This document shows, piece by piece, positions 35,420-44,374 of a stretch of DNA of 50,106 bases. A model generated the notes under the pieces. That model ran no database searches and was not told the DNA's origin. It worked only from the letters and a program-made list of their open reading frames with translations. The position numbers and the translations under genes were made by a program. The stretch's first letter is position 1. Every line of letters starts with the position of its first letter. This DNA comes from Aeromonas veronii bv. veronii (GTDB taxonomy: Bacteria; Pseudomonadota; Gammaproteobacteria; Enterobacterales; Aeromonadaceae): contig NZ_CDDK01000011.1 in NCBI RefSeq assembly GCF_000820225.1, positions 584-50,689 on the forward strand. Direction: 5' to 3'.

Positions 35420-36274
35420 ATGTCAGATCCACTTACTTCCTCAGCAATTGGCTCTTCAACACAGGGCCCGTTTCGGCTGGAGCGGCACGGCCCATTGGCC
35501 GAACTGGTGCTGTCGCGCCCGGCCCGCCACAACGCCTTTGATGCCGACCTGATGCTGGGGCTGCTCGACTGCCTCGATGATCTGGCCCATCTCCATGGTC
35601 ATGATCTCGCCGAACGCCCCCACGCCCTGCTGCTGCGGGCAGAGGGCAAACACTTTTGCGCGGGTGCCGATCTCAACTGGATGCGCAATCTGGCTCACGC
35701 CGATTTTGAGCACAATCGCGAAGACGCCCGGGTATTGGCGCGGCTGATGCAGACCCTCGACGAGCTCCCTTTCCCCACGGTAGCGCTGGTGCAAGGGGCC
35801 GCCTATGGCGGGGCGCTGGGGCTGATCTGTGCCTGCGATCTGGTGCTGGCCAGCGATGATGCCCGCTTCTGCCTCTCAGAGGTAAGCCTGGGTCTGGTGC
35901 CTGCGGTGATAAGCCCCTACGTGGTACGTGCCATGGGAATGCGTCAGGCGCGCCGCTACATGCTCAGTGCCGAGCCGTTCGATGCCATTACCGCCTGTCG
36001 GCTCAATGTGGCACACCAACTCTGCAAACCGGATCAACTGCTGGCGGAGGGACGGGCGCAGGCCCTGCGTCTGTGCCGCAACGGGCCGGAAGCGATGAAA
36101 GAGACCAAACGACTGCTGGCGGCGATAGAGGCCCATCCTTCCCGCCTGCACGAAGAGAAAACTGTCGAGACCATTGCCCGGGTTCGGGTGGGACTCGAAG
36201 CCCAGGAGGGGATGCAGGCCTTCTTCGACAAACGCCCTCCCGCCTGGCGTCCCCGTTTCAAGGATGAGACATGA
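35420..36274 (+). CDS. liuC: 3-methylglutaconyl-CoA hydratase
   Basis: 284 residues, crotonase family: 'LLRAEGKHFCAGADLNWM', 'QGAAYGGALGLICACDLVL' and 'FCLSEVSLGLVPAVISPYV' with the catalytic Glu. 'ADLNWMR' is characteristic of methylglutaconyl-CoA hydratases of liu operons. It hydrates 3-methylglutaconyl-CoA to HMG-CoA. An extra N-terminal stretch of about 17 residues precedes the fold. AAGGAG site; overlaps liuD by ATGA. Confidence 0.93.
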   Translation: MSDPLTSSAIGSSTQGPFRLERHGPLAELVLSRPARHNAFDADLMLGLLDCLDDLAHLHGHDLAERPHALLLRAEGKHFCAGADLNWMRNLAHADFEHNREDARVLARLMQTLDELPFPTVALVQGAAYGGALGLICACDLVLASDDARFCLSEVSLGLVPAVISPYVVRAMGMRQARRYMLSAEPFDAITACRLNVAHQLCKPDQLLAEGRAQALRLCRNGPEAMKETKRLLAAIEAHPSRLHEEKTVETIARVRVGLEAQEGMQAFFDKRPPAWRPRFKDET

Positions 36275-38241
36275 CCCATCACACTCAGATTAAACGCCTG
36301 CTGATTGCCAATCGTGGCGAAATCGCCGTGCGCATCATCAAGACGGCGAAACGCCTCGGCATTCACACCATCGCCCTCTACTCCGATGCCGACGCCCATG
36401 CCATGCACACCCGTCTGGCCGATGAGGCCTGGCATCTGGGGCCCGCACCGGCCAGAGAGAGCTATCTCGACACCGGCAAGGTGCTGAAGATTGCCAAAGA
36501 GGCGCGCGCCGATGCCATCCATCCCGGTTACGGCTTTCTGTCGGAAAACAGCGATTTTGCCACCGCCTGCGAACAGCGCGGCCTGCGCTTTGTCGGCCCA
36601 AGCGGCGCCGCCATTCTCGCCATGGGCGACAAATCGGGGGCCAAGGCGCTGATGCAGGCTGCCGGCGTACCTGTGCTGCCCGGCTATCACGGCACGGATC
36701 AGCGGCCGGACTTTTTGCGCGATCAGGCGAGCCAGATTGGCTTCCCGCTACTTATCAAGGCAGCCAGTGGCGGTGGTGGCAAGGGGATGCGTCGGGTCGA
36801 TCAGCTGGCCGACTTTGACGAGTCGCTGGCGGCAGTCAAACGGGAAGCCAAGGCCGCCTTTGGTGACGATCTGGTGCTGCTGGAGCGCTATCTGACCCAG
36901 GCTCGCCACGTGGAAGTACAGGTCTTTGCCGATAGCCTCGGCAACGCCATCTATCTGGGGGACAGGGACTGCTCCTTGCAGCGACGCCATCAGAAGGTGA
37001 TCGAAGAGGCGCCCGCCCCCGACATCCCTCCGGCTCTGCGCCGCGCCATGGGGGATGCGGCCGTGGCCGCAGCCAAAGCCATCCATTATCAGGGGGCTGG
37101 CACCATCGAGTTCCTGCTCTGCAAGGATGAGTTCTTCTTTATGGAGATGAACACCCGGCTGCAGGTGGAGCATCCGGTCACCGAAGCGGTAACCGGGCAG
37201 GATCTGGTGGCCTGGCAGCTGGCCGTGGCCGAAGGCAAGCCGCTGCCACTCACTCAGGAGGAAGTTGTGCTGCGCGGCCATGCGGTGGAGGCGCGCCTCT
37301 ACGCCGAGGATGTGGCAGCCGGTTTTCTGCCTGCCAGCGGGCCCATCCACTGGCTCCACTGGCCCGTTGGCGTGCGCATCGACACCGGCGTCACCGCTGG
37401 CGATGAGGTGAGCCCCTATTACGATCCCATGATCGCCAAGCTGATCGCCCACGGCCAGAACCGCGCCGAGGCGTTCGCCAAACTGGCAGATGCGCTGGCG
37501 GCACTGGATCTCGGGCCGCTGGTGCACAACGGCCCGCTGCTGCTGCGCCTGTGTGAAGAGCCCGACGTCCTGGCCATGGGCCACCATACCCAGTGGCCCA
37601 TACCCACCACAGCACGGCCCATTCCTGAGCTCGCCTGGCCGCTGGCAGCCCTCTGGCTGGCGAGCCGCCCTGCGGGCACCTCCCCCTGGCAGCAAGCCTG
37701 CGGATTTCGGCTGGGGCCGGATCGCTGCTGGACAGCGGCGGTGCGCATCGGTGATGAGCACCGGGTATTGACCCTTAACGATCATGGCGGCCAGTTTGAG
37801 TGGCAAGGGGAGACTCATTGCTACCAGAAAGGTGACGATAATATCCGGCTGCAGCAGGGTGGCTGCTGGCAACAGCTCCCCATTCAGACGGTCTCAGGCT
37901 CGGAGGCTGCCTTCATCATGACCCTGGCGGGCCTGCGCATCCGCTTCGCGGCCGATGATCGGCAGCACAGCCATCATCATGATCAGACAAATGAGAAGGC
38001 GCAGGGCGCCATCGCCCCCATGCACGGCATAGTGGTAGCCGTGATGATCGAACCTGGCCAAACGGTCAGCAAGGGGCAACCCCTGCTGGTGCTGGAGGCG
38101 ATGAAGATGGAACACCAGTTGCGTGCAGAGCGGGACGGGGTAATTGAAGCCCTGCAGTGCAAACAGGGCGAGCAGGTAAGCCAGGGAACCGTGCTGGTGC
38201 GCTTTGCCGAAGAGACTGCTTCACAGGAGGAACACCCATGA
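36271..38241 (+). CDS. liuD: Methylcrotonyl-CoA carboxylase, biotin (alpha) subunit
   Basis: 656 residues. Biotin carboxylase domain (about 5-450): 'LLIANRGEIAVRI', 'GYGFLSEN', ATP-grasp loop 'ASGGGGKGMRRV', and 'MNTRLQVEHPVTEAVTG'. A linker domain follows, then a biotin carboxyl carrier domain at the C terminus with 'LVLEAMKMEH', biotin-Lys about residue 612. Works with LiuB. A His-rich stretch 'RQHSHHHDQ' lies in the linker just before the carrier domain. Overlaps both neighbours by four bases. Confidence 0.96.
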   Translation: MTHHTQIKRLLIANRGEIAVRIIKTAKRLGIHTIALYSDADAHAMHTRLADEAWHLGPAPARESYLDTGKVLKIAKEARADAIHPGYGFLSENSDFATACEQRGLRFVGPSGAAILAMGDKSGAKALMQAAGVPVLPGYHGTDQRPDFLRDQASQIGFPLLIKAASGGGGKGMRRVDQLADFDESLAAVKREAKAAFGDDLVLLERYLTQARHVEVQVFADSLGNAIYLGDRDCSLQRRHQKVIEEAPAPDIPPALRRAMGDAAVAAAKAIHYQGAGTIEFLLCKDEFFFMEMNTRLQVEHPVTEAVTGQDLVAWQLAVAEGKPLPLTQEEVVLRGHAVEARLYAEDVAAGFLPASGPIHWLHWPVGVRIDTGVTAGDEVSPYYDPMIAKLIAHGQNRAEAFAKLADALAALDLGPLVHNGPLLLRLCEEPDVLAMGHHTQWPIPTTARPIPELAWPLAALWLASRPAGTSPWQQACGFRLGPDRCWTAAVRIGDEHRVLTLNDHGGQFEWQGETHCYQKGDDNIRLQQGGCWQQLPIQTVSGSEAAFIMTLAGLRIRFAADDRQHSHHHDQTNEKAQGAIAPMHGIVVAVMIEPGQTVSKGQPLLVLEAMKMEHQLRAERDGVIEALQCKQGEQVSQGTVLVRFAEETASQEEHP

Positions 38242-39206
38242 ACCGATCACAGGACGTCCGTGACGACAGGGTCAGTCTGGTGGAGATGGGGCCGCGCGAT
38301 GGCCTGCAAAATGAAGCTGCGCCCCTCTCCCTGGTGCAGCGGCTGGAGCTGATCCAGCGCCTTACCGACAGCGGCCTGCAACGCATCGAGGTGGGTGCCT
38401 TTGTCTCTGCCAAAAAAGTGCCGCAGATGGCGGACTCCGCAGCGCTGTTCGAGGCACTGCCGCGCAAGGGCTCAACCCGTTACGGCGCTCTGGTGCCCAA
38501 TCTGCAAGGCTTGCAGGCCGCCATTGCCGCCCGCGCCGATGAGATTGGCCTCTTCACCGCCTGCTCCGACGGTTTTACCCGCGCCAATATCGGCATCAGC
38601 GTGGAGGAGTCGCTGGTGCGCTTCGCCCCGCTGGTGCAGGAGGCGCGCCGCCTCGGCATCAAGGTGCGCGGCTACCTCTCCACCGTCATCGCCTGCCCGT
38701 TCGATGGCCCGACCCGCCCGAAACGAGTCGCTGCCATGGCCGAGCAGTTGCTGGATCTCGGCTGCCACGAAATTTCGCTGGGGGACACCATCGGCGTCGG
38801 CACCCCGGGCACGGTGGCGCCCATGCTGGATGCGGTGCTGCACGAGATCCCGGCGGGGCGACTCGCGGTCCATTTTCACGACACCTACGGCCAGGGGTTG
38901 GCCAACCTGCTACCCGCGCTGGAGCGGGGTATTCGCACCATCGACTGCTCGGTGGCAGGCCTTGGCGGCTGCCCCTATGCGCCGGGCGCCTCCGGCAATG
39001 TGGCGTCAGAAGAGGTGGTCTACCTGCTACACGGCCTTGGCATGACGACGGGGGTGGATCTCGACAAACTGGCGGCCACCGGCCAGTGGGTGAGCGAGCA
39101 GCTCGGCCGCGCCAACGGCTCGCGGGTCGGTCAGGCCTTGCACGCCAATGCCGAACGGCTGCGTGCCCGCCTCTGCGAGCCACACGCCCAGCAACAGGAG
39201 TCATGA
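38238..39206 (+). CDS. liuE: Hydroxymethylglutaryl-CoA lyase
   Basis: 322 residues. HMGL-type TIM barrel: 'VEMGPRDGLQNE' (metal and catalytic Arg-Asp), 'STVIACPFDG', 'ISLGDTIGVGTPGT', 'VHFHDTYGQGLANLLPAL' (His ligands), and the catalytic-cysteine loop 'VAGLGGCPYAPGASGNV'. It cleaves HMG-CoA to acetoacetate and acetyl-CoA, the last step of leucine breakdown. The genes for acetoacetate activation are not in the window. Starts with ATGA overlap on liuD, ATG preceded by GGAGG. Confidence 0.95.
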   Translation: MNRSQDVRDDRVSLVEMGPRDGLQNEAAPLSLVQRLELIQRLTDSGLQRIEVGAFVSAKKVPQMADSAALFEALPRKGSTRYGALVPNLQGLQAAIAARADEIGLFTACSDGFTRANIGISVEESLVRFAPLVQEARRLGIKVRGYLSTVIACPFDGPTRPKRVAAMAEQLLDLGCHEISLGDTIGVGTPGTVAPMLDAVLHEIPAGRLAVHFHDTYGQGLANLLPALERGIRTIDCSVAGLGGCPYAPGASGNVASEEVVYLLHGLGMTTGVDLDKLAATGQWVSEQLGRANGSRVGQALHANAERLRARLCEPHAQQQES

Positions 39207-39208
39207 TC

Positions 39209-39619
39209 ATGTCCCGTTCCCTGCCCGGCAAGGAGATCACCTACAGCATCTCGGAGCTGGCCCACGAATTCGATGTCACGCCGCGCACCATCCGCTACTA
39301 CGAGGATGAGGGGCTGCTCACTCCCCAGCGGGAGGGGCAAACCCGCATCTACAGCCATCGGGACAAGATCCGGCTCAAGTTGACCCTGCGCGGCAAACGG
39401 CTGGGGTTTAGCCTGGCCGAGATCCGCGAGCTGTTCGATATGTACGACACCGACAAATCGAGCAAAACCCAGCTCCACTCCATGATCCAGCTGATCGAGG
39501 CAAAACGCGGCGCCCTGCGCCAGCAACTGGAGGATATCCAGATGGTGATGGCCGAGCTGGAAGCCGCCGAACAGCGCTGTGTTAATTCCCTTAACAGCTT
39601 GAAAACTGGCGCAGATTAA
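39209..39619 (+). CDS. liuR: MerR-family regulator LiuR
   Basis: 136 residues from the ATG at 39209. CAGGAG is eight bases upstream of this codon but only two from the earlier ATG at 39203, which overlaps the liuE stop. N-terminal MerR helix-turn-helix ('ISELAHEFDVTPRTIRYYEDEGLLTP' seen in parts; 'TIRYYEDEGLL' is diagnostic), then the dimerising coiled coil ('QLHSMIQLIEAKRGALRQQ'). LiuR represses branched-chain amino acid degradation genes in gammaproteobacteria; its site lies at 32538-32555. As last gene of the operon it would be autoregulated. Confidence 0.92.
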   Translation: MSRSLPGKEITYSISELAHEFDVTPRTIRYYEDEGLLTPQREGQTRIYSHRDKIRLKLTLRGKRLGFSLAEIRELFDMYDTDKSSKTQLHSMIQLIEAKRGALRQQLEDIQMVMAELEAAEQRCVNSLNSLKTGAD

Positions 39620-39655
39620 CCGAATCTGGGAGCAAGCTTTTGCCTTGGGGATCCC

Positions 39656-40417
39656 ATGAGATATTGGTGCTGGTTTTTGCTCTTGTTCAGCCTCTCTGGC
39701 TGGAGCCATCCCCTCATCAAGGTTGGTGGATACCCCTATGCCCCCTTTGTGATCAAACTCCCCGATTCCCGCTATGAAGGGCTGACTCTGGAGCTTATCG
39801 ACCAGCTCAATGCCGTGCAGAAAGAGGTGACCTTCGTCTTTGTTCCCACCTCGGCCGTCAACCGTTACAAGGCGCTCGATCTGGGCCGTTTCTCGCTGAT
39901 GCTGTTTGAAGACACCAAGTGGGGCTGGGACACCGATAAATTCAAGATGACAGCCCCATTCCTCGGTGGTGGCGAGGTCTATGTGGCACTGCGCAAAACG
40001 GGCCGGGATCAGCACTTTTTTGACGATCCTGCCAGCCATCACCTCATCGGGGTGACCGGCTATCACTACGGCGTCGGCCAGTTCAAAGCCGATCCCCTCT
40101 ACCTGCAGCGCAAGCTCAATATCACCCTGGTCAAAGACAACGTCAGCGCCCTGCAAGCGCTACTCAAAGGGCGCGGCGAGGTAGCCATTCTCAACGTTTC
40201 GTACCTTAACCAATATCTGCAGGCCAATCCCGACACAGCCGACCAGCTGCTGATCTCGCAAAAATGGGATCAACAGTATCAACACCGCGCCATCCTTCAC
40301 CCTGAGGCCCCCATTACCCCTGCACAGCTGGAACAGTGGCTGGCAGCGCTGCAACAAAAGGGTGAACTGGATCGCCTTTGGACAAAGTACGGCGTACAAC
40401 AGCACGCAACCCCATGA
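39656..40417 (+). CDS. Periplasmic solute-binding-like protein (SBP family 3)
   Basis: 253 residues with a short signal peptide ('FLLLFSLSGWSHP', cleavage about residue 18). The mature protein reads 'IKVGGYPYAPFVIKL', 'GLTLELIDQLNAVQKEVTFVFVP', 'GVTGYHYGVGQ' and 'EVAILNVSYLNQYL', the two-lobe layout of family 3 binding proteins. No permease or ATPase gene is adjacent, so it may be a free-standing periplasmic protein, as is common for such orphans in Aeromonas and Vibrio relatives. Ligand unknown. Confidence 0.8.
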   Translation: MRYWCWFLLLFSLSGWSHPLIKVGGYPYAPFVIKLPDSRYEGLTLELIDQLNAVQKEVTFVFVPTSAVNRYKALDLGRFSLMLFEDTKWGWDTDKFKMTAPFLGGGEVYVALRKTGRDQHFFDDPASHHLIGVTGYHYGVGQFKADPLYLQRKLNITLVKDNVSALQALLKGRGEVAILNVSYLNQYLQANPDTADQLLISQKWDQQYQHRAILHPEAPITPAQLEQWLAALQQKGELDRLWTKYGVQQHATP

Positions 40418-40469
40418 TTACTATCCAGCTTTTCTGTACCATGGCGGGAACCAAATGGGAGTGCACCAA

Positions 40470-43400
40470 ATGAACACCACCGAGCCCGCGTCCCCCAAGC
40501 TCCGCTTGCTGCGCTACCTTGCCTACGCTTTTCTGCTGCTTCTTATCCTGATCACCCTGCTGCTGTGGCAAACCCCCCGTCTGGTCCAGCGCTATCTGCC
40601 CGGCTGGCTGTCCGAGCACTACGGCCTGCAACTGACGCTGGGGGAGATTGACGTAGGGCTGCGCAACCCTTCTCTCACCCTCGGCGCGACTGCCCTGCTC
40701 GATGCCAAACAGCAGCCTATCATCCGTTTTGAGCAGCTCTTTATCACCCCAAACCTGCAAGCCAGCTGGCAGCAGAAAGGGGTCGTGCTTTCCGCCGTCA
40801 CCCTGACCAAACCCGTGGTGCTGCTGCAACGTCTGACAGACAAAAAAGGGGATGTTCGACTCAATCTGACCGATGCGCTGGCGACCCTGCTCGCCCCTGC
40901 CCCCTCCCCCGAGCCCGAAACAGCCAGCGCCCCGCTGCTGATCGATATTGCCAGTGTCAATGTCACTGACGGCCATGTGCGCTATCAGGATCAACGCAAG
41001 GAGAGCGAACCCGGCTGGTTGCCGCCCCTCAATCTGGAAAAAGTGACCCTTAAGCTCGATAACCTGCGCACCGAGGCAAATCACCCGACCGCCTATCAGC
41101 TGAGCGCCGCCATCAATGGCAAAAGCAGCCTCGCCGCTCATGGCAAACTCGATGTGATGAGCGGCATGGGTCAGGGCAAAGCGAGCCTCAAACAGGTCGA
41201 GCTGAAACCCTTCGCCCCGCTCTGGGCACCCTATCTCAAGCTGGATCTGGCCAAGGGCCACGCCAATGCAGAGGTGCAGTACCAGCTTAAAGAGGGCAAG
41301 CAAGGAGTGCTGTGGCAATTGTCCAAAGGCAAGCTGACCCTGGACAACTGGCAGCTTAAAAAACACAAGGGCGACGAATTTGCCCGCTTCGGCCAGCTGG
41401 CCCTAAGCGATCTGGCGGTCGATGGCCAGAAACAGTCGCTCCAGATCGGCAAGGTGACCCTGCAACAGCCCCTGCTCAAGGCCACCCTCAACCCACAGCA
41501 GGAGCTGGATCTGGCTGACTTGCTGATTGAACAGGCCCCCGCCAAGCCCGTCAAAGGGGCCCACGCCGCAAACGAGGTGGCCAACAATGCGGCGCCCAAG
41601 TCGGCACAACAAGCAAAGACAGCCGGTAACGGCAAGAAACATGCGCCAGACAAACCCTGGCAGTGGCAGATCAAGCAGATCCTTATCGACAAGGGCGATC
41701 TCACTCTCATCGAATCGAGCAGCGGCAAACCGCAGGCACGCCAGCTCTCCGGCCTCAAGCTGGCGCTGGGGCCACTGGGCAGCAAGGGGGAGCAACCGAG
41801 CAAACTGACTCTGGCCACCCAGTTCAACCAGAGCAGCCCCCTCGCCTTTGATGGCCAACTGACCCTGACTCCTTTCACCTTAAGCGGCGACATCAACCAG
41901 CAGGGGCTACCCCTGACGCTGGCACAGCCCTATCTGGCCGATCTGGTACGCATCAAGGTGCAAAACGGGCTGCTGAGCAGCAAGACCAGACTTGATCTCG
42001 CCACCACCGCCCAGGGAGATCTGAGCAAGCTGACCCTGCAGGGGGGGCTCGATATCAACGGGCTCAAGGTGGTCGATCGGGCAGACAATCAGCGGCTGCT
42101 GGAGTTCAACACCCTGGCTCTCACCGGTCTGACGTACGACGGCATCAGCCAGCAGATGCGGATCAAGGACATTGCTCTGAATAAGCCCTTCGCCCGCATC
42201 GAGATCAACGAGGATGGCACCACCAACCTGCAACAGCTGCTGTTGCCGCAACCGGCGGCAACCAACAGCACTCACGCGACGGCTGGCAGCAAGACTCCCG
42301 ACTTTCGTTTCACCATTGACCAGCTGCGCACAGAGCAGGGCAACCTGCGCTTTGCCGACCGCAGCCTGAGTCAGGATTTTGTGGCCGATATCGCCTCGCT
42401 GGGCGGCCAGAGTCGCCATATCAGCAATATTCCGGGGCAACGCTCCGATCTCGCCTTCAACGGCAAGGTGGATCGCTATGCGCCGGTGACCATTCGCGGC
42501 GGTACCAACCTGCTGGTCGCCAACCCGATCCTCGACATCGCGGTCGCTTTCCACAATCTGGAGCTCACCACCTTTACCCCCTATTCGGGTACCTATGCCG
42601 GTTATGCCATCGACAAGGGGCAGCTCTCCATGAAGCTGCACTACAAGCTGGAGGGCAACCGGCTGGAAGGGGATAACGACATCACCATCAAGAAGCTGCA
42701 ACTGGGCGAGAAGATCAAGAGCGATCAGGCCAAGGATCTGCCGCTGGGGCTGGCCATCGCCCTGCTAAGCGATGCCAACGGGGTGATACAGATGAACCTC
42801 AAGGTGAAGGGGGATCTCGATCAACCGGACTTCAGCATCGGCAATATCTTCTGGGATGTGCTGGGCAACACACTGAGCAAGGCGATCACCTCCCCCTTCT
42901 CCCTGCTCGCCTCGCTGGCCGATGGCACCGAAGATCTCGACGAACTTCCCTTCCTGCCGGGGGAGCCCGATCTCACCCCCACCCAGCAGGAGAAACTGGT
43001 CAAGCTGGCGCAGGCCCTCAAGGATAGACCCAAGCTCAGCATGAACATTCGCGGCAAAGTCAATTTCAACGAGGAGCGCCCCATCCTGCAACGGCAAAAG
43101 CTGGAGCGGGTACTGGCCAAGCTCACCGGCAATCAGGCAGATCTCGACCTGCTGGAACAGGACCCCGCCCTGCAAGAGGCGCTGGCCCAGGCCTATGAAG
43201 AGCGCTTTGGTGAAGATCTGGATGATCTGGCCGATCGGCTCCATCTGGATGAAGAGAGCGCAGCACTGCGGGCCCAGGCGGTGATCCTGCTGCGGGATCA
43301 GCAGCTCATCACCGCCAAATCCCTGCGCAATCTCGCCATGCGCCGGGCGCAAAATACCAAGGAGTTTCTGGTCGACAGCCAAGGGATCGCCCCGGAGCGG

Positions 43401-43472
43401 CTGTTCGTGCTCGACAGCCAGGTCAAGGAAGAGGACAAGGAAGCCAAAGTGATCCTGACACTGGATCAGTAA
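40470..43472 (+). CDS. Large DUF748/AsmA-like envelope protein
   Basis: 1000 residues from the ATG at 40470 (GGGAG eight bases upstream; a longer frame overlaps the previous gene). One N-terminal membrane helix (about 14-33), then a long periplasmic region of repeated beta segments with 'LTLGEIDVGLRNPSLTLG', 'FRFTIDQLRTEQGNLRFADRSL' (in parts) and 'LELTTFTPYSGTYAGYAIDKG', the DUF748 signature. A C-terminal part (about 860-1000) is charged and has an OmpA-like flavour ('RRAQNTKEFLVDSQGIAPERL'). AsmA-superfamily proteins bridge the inner and outer membranes and move phospholipid; this is presumed, not shown. A low-complexity Ala/Lys stretch lies near residues 355-395. Confidence 0.87.
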   Translation: MNTTEPASPKLRLLRYLAYAFLLLLILITLLLWQTPRLVQRYLPGWLSEHYGLQLTLGEIDVGLRNPSLTLGATALLDAKQQPIIRFEQLFITPNLQASWQQKGVVLSAVTLTKPVVLLQRLTDKKGDVRLNLTDALATLLAPAPSPEPETASAPLLIDIASVNVTDGHVRYQDQRKESEPGWLPPLNLEKVTLKLDNLRTEANHPTAYQLSAAINGKSSLAAHGKLDVMSGMGQGKASLKQVELKPFAPLWAPYLKLDLAKGHANAEVQYQLKEGKQGVLWQLSKGKLTLDNWQLKKHKGDEFARFGQLALSDLAVDGQKQSLQIGKVTLQQPLLKATLNPQQELDLADLLIEQAPAKPVKGAHAANEVANNAAPKSAQQAKTAGNGKKHAPDKPWQWQIKQILIDKGDLTLIESSSGKPQARQLSGLKLALGPLGSKGEQPSKLTLATQFNQSSPLAFDGQLTLTPFTLSGDINQQGLPLTLAQPYLADLVRIKVQNGLLSSKTRLDLATTAQGDLSKLTLQGGLDINGLKVVDRADNQRLLEFNTLALTGLTYDGISQQMRIKDIALNKPFARIEINEDGTTNLQQLLLPQPAATNSTHATAGSKTPDFRFTIDQLRTEQGNLRFADRSLSQDFVADIASLGGQSRHISNIPGQRSDLAFNGKVDRYAPVTIRGGTNLLVANPILDIAVAFHNLELTTFTPYSGTYAGYAIDKGQLSMKLHYKLEGNRLEGDNDITIKKLQLGEKIKSDQAKDLPLGLAIALLSDANGVIQMNLKVKGDLDQPDFSIGNIFWDVLGNTLSKAITSPFSLLASLADGTEDLDELPFLPGEPDLTPTQQEKLVKLAQALKDRPKLSMNIRGKVNFNEERPILQRQKLERVLAKLTGNQADLDLLEQDPALQEALAQAYEERFGEDLDDLADRLHLDEESAALRAQAVILLRDQQLITAKSLRNLAMRRAQNTKEFLVDSQGIAPERLFVLDSQVKEEDKEAKVILTLDQ

Positions 43473-43533
43473 GGCCGCCGCACTGCGCAAAAGCGTAAGA
43501 AAAATACAACCCCTCAACTATTTTGACACCTTT

Positions 43534-43563
43534 TGCTCACCAAACAGCCTGTCTTGGTGAGCA
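43534..43563. promoter_or_regulatory. Perfect 10-bp inverted repeat upstream of satP
   Basis: TGCTCACCAA (43534-43543) and TTGGTGAGCA (43554-43563) are perfect inverted copies with a 10-base spacer. There is no T run after it, so a simple terminator is unlikely. It lies about 135 bases before the satP start and could be an operator or an RNA hairpin. Confidence 0.45.
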
Positions 43564-43696
43564 TTTGGCCACTGATGCAAATAATCACGTAGTTTTTTTA
43601 CGATTTATCCCCCTTGCCCCCTTGCGGGCGCGCCACAGCCTGCCTAAAATCGCGCGTCTTTTGTTAACCCCCACCTCTATTTTTGGAGAACGCCAC

Positions 43697-44293
43697 GTGA
43701 GCGAAAAATTGGCCAACCCTGCCCCTCTGGGTCTGATGGGTTTCGGTATGACCACCATCCTGCTGAACATCCATAACGCAGGTTTCTTCCCCATCAGCGC
43801 CATGATCCTGGCCATGGGCCTGTGCTACGGCGGCATCGCCCAGATCATCGCTGGCATCATGGAGTACAAGCGTGGCAACACCTTCGGTGTGACCGCGTTC
43901 ACCTCCTACGGCCTGTTCTGGCTGAGCCTGGTGTTCCTGCTGATCATGCCGACCATGGGTCTGGCCGAAGCCACTCCGCACGCCTACATGGGTTGGTATC
44001 TGCTGATGTGGGGCATGTTCACCCTGTTCATGCTGGTTGGCACCATCAACTACCCGCGCGCCAAGCAGTTCGTGTTCGCCTCCCTGACCGTGCTGTTCTT
44101 CCTGCTGGCCGCCCGTGACTTCACCGGCAGCACCCTGATCGGTACCATCGCCGGTTTCGAAGGCATCATCTGTGGCGCCAGCGCCATCTACCTGGCCATG
44201 GCCACCGTGATCAACGAGCAGTTCGGCCGCACCGTAATGCCGATCGGCGATCACAAGAAAGCAGCCGCCGTACAGCTGAAAGCCGCTGCCTGA
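43697..44293 (+). CDS. satP: Acetate/succinate transporter (SatP/YaaH family)
   Basis: 198 residues from a GTG start at 43697 with GGAGA eight bases upstream. Translation from there gives 'SEKLANPAPLGLMGFGMTT', which matches the family N terminus ('NPAPLGL' is the family signature). Six membrane helices. SatP takes up acetate and succinate with protons. Codon choice is strongly biased, suggesting high expression. The upstream 224 bases hold a conspicuous inverted repeat and a T-rich stretch. Confidence 0.92.
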   Translation: MSEKLANPAPLGLMGFGMTTILLNIHNAGFFPISAMILAMGLCYGGIAQIIAGIMEYKRGNTFGVTAFTSYGLFWLSLVFLLIMPTMGLAEATPHAYMGWYLLMWGMFTLFMLVGTINYPRAKQFVFASLTVLFFLLAARDFTGSTLIGTIAGFEGIICGASAIYLAMATVINEQFGRTVMPIGDHKKAAAVQLKAAA

Positions 44294-44315
44294 TAGGCAA
44301 GCCACTCAGATTGTG

Positions 44316-44341
44316 AAAAAGGCACCCTCGGGTGCCTTTTT
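44316..44341. terminator. Bidirectional terminator between satP and mtfA
   Basis: Perfect stem AAAAAGGCACC / GGTGCCTTTTT with a CTCG loop. A and T runs flank both sides, so it can end transcription from satP and from the convergent mtfA. Confidence 0.92.
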
Positions 44342-44374
44342 GCTATCTCGAATAACCGTTCAACAGATCGGTTA

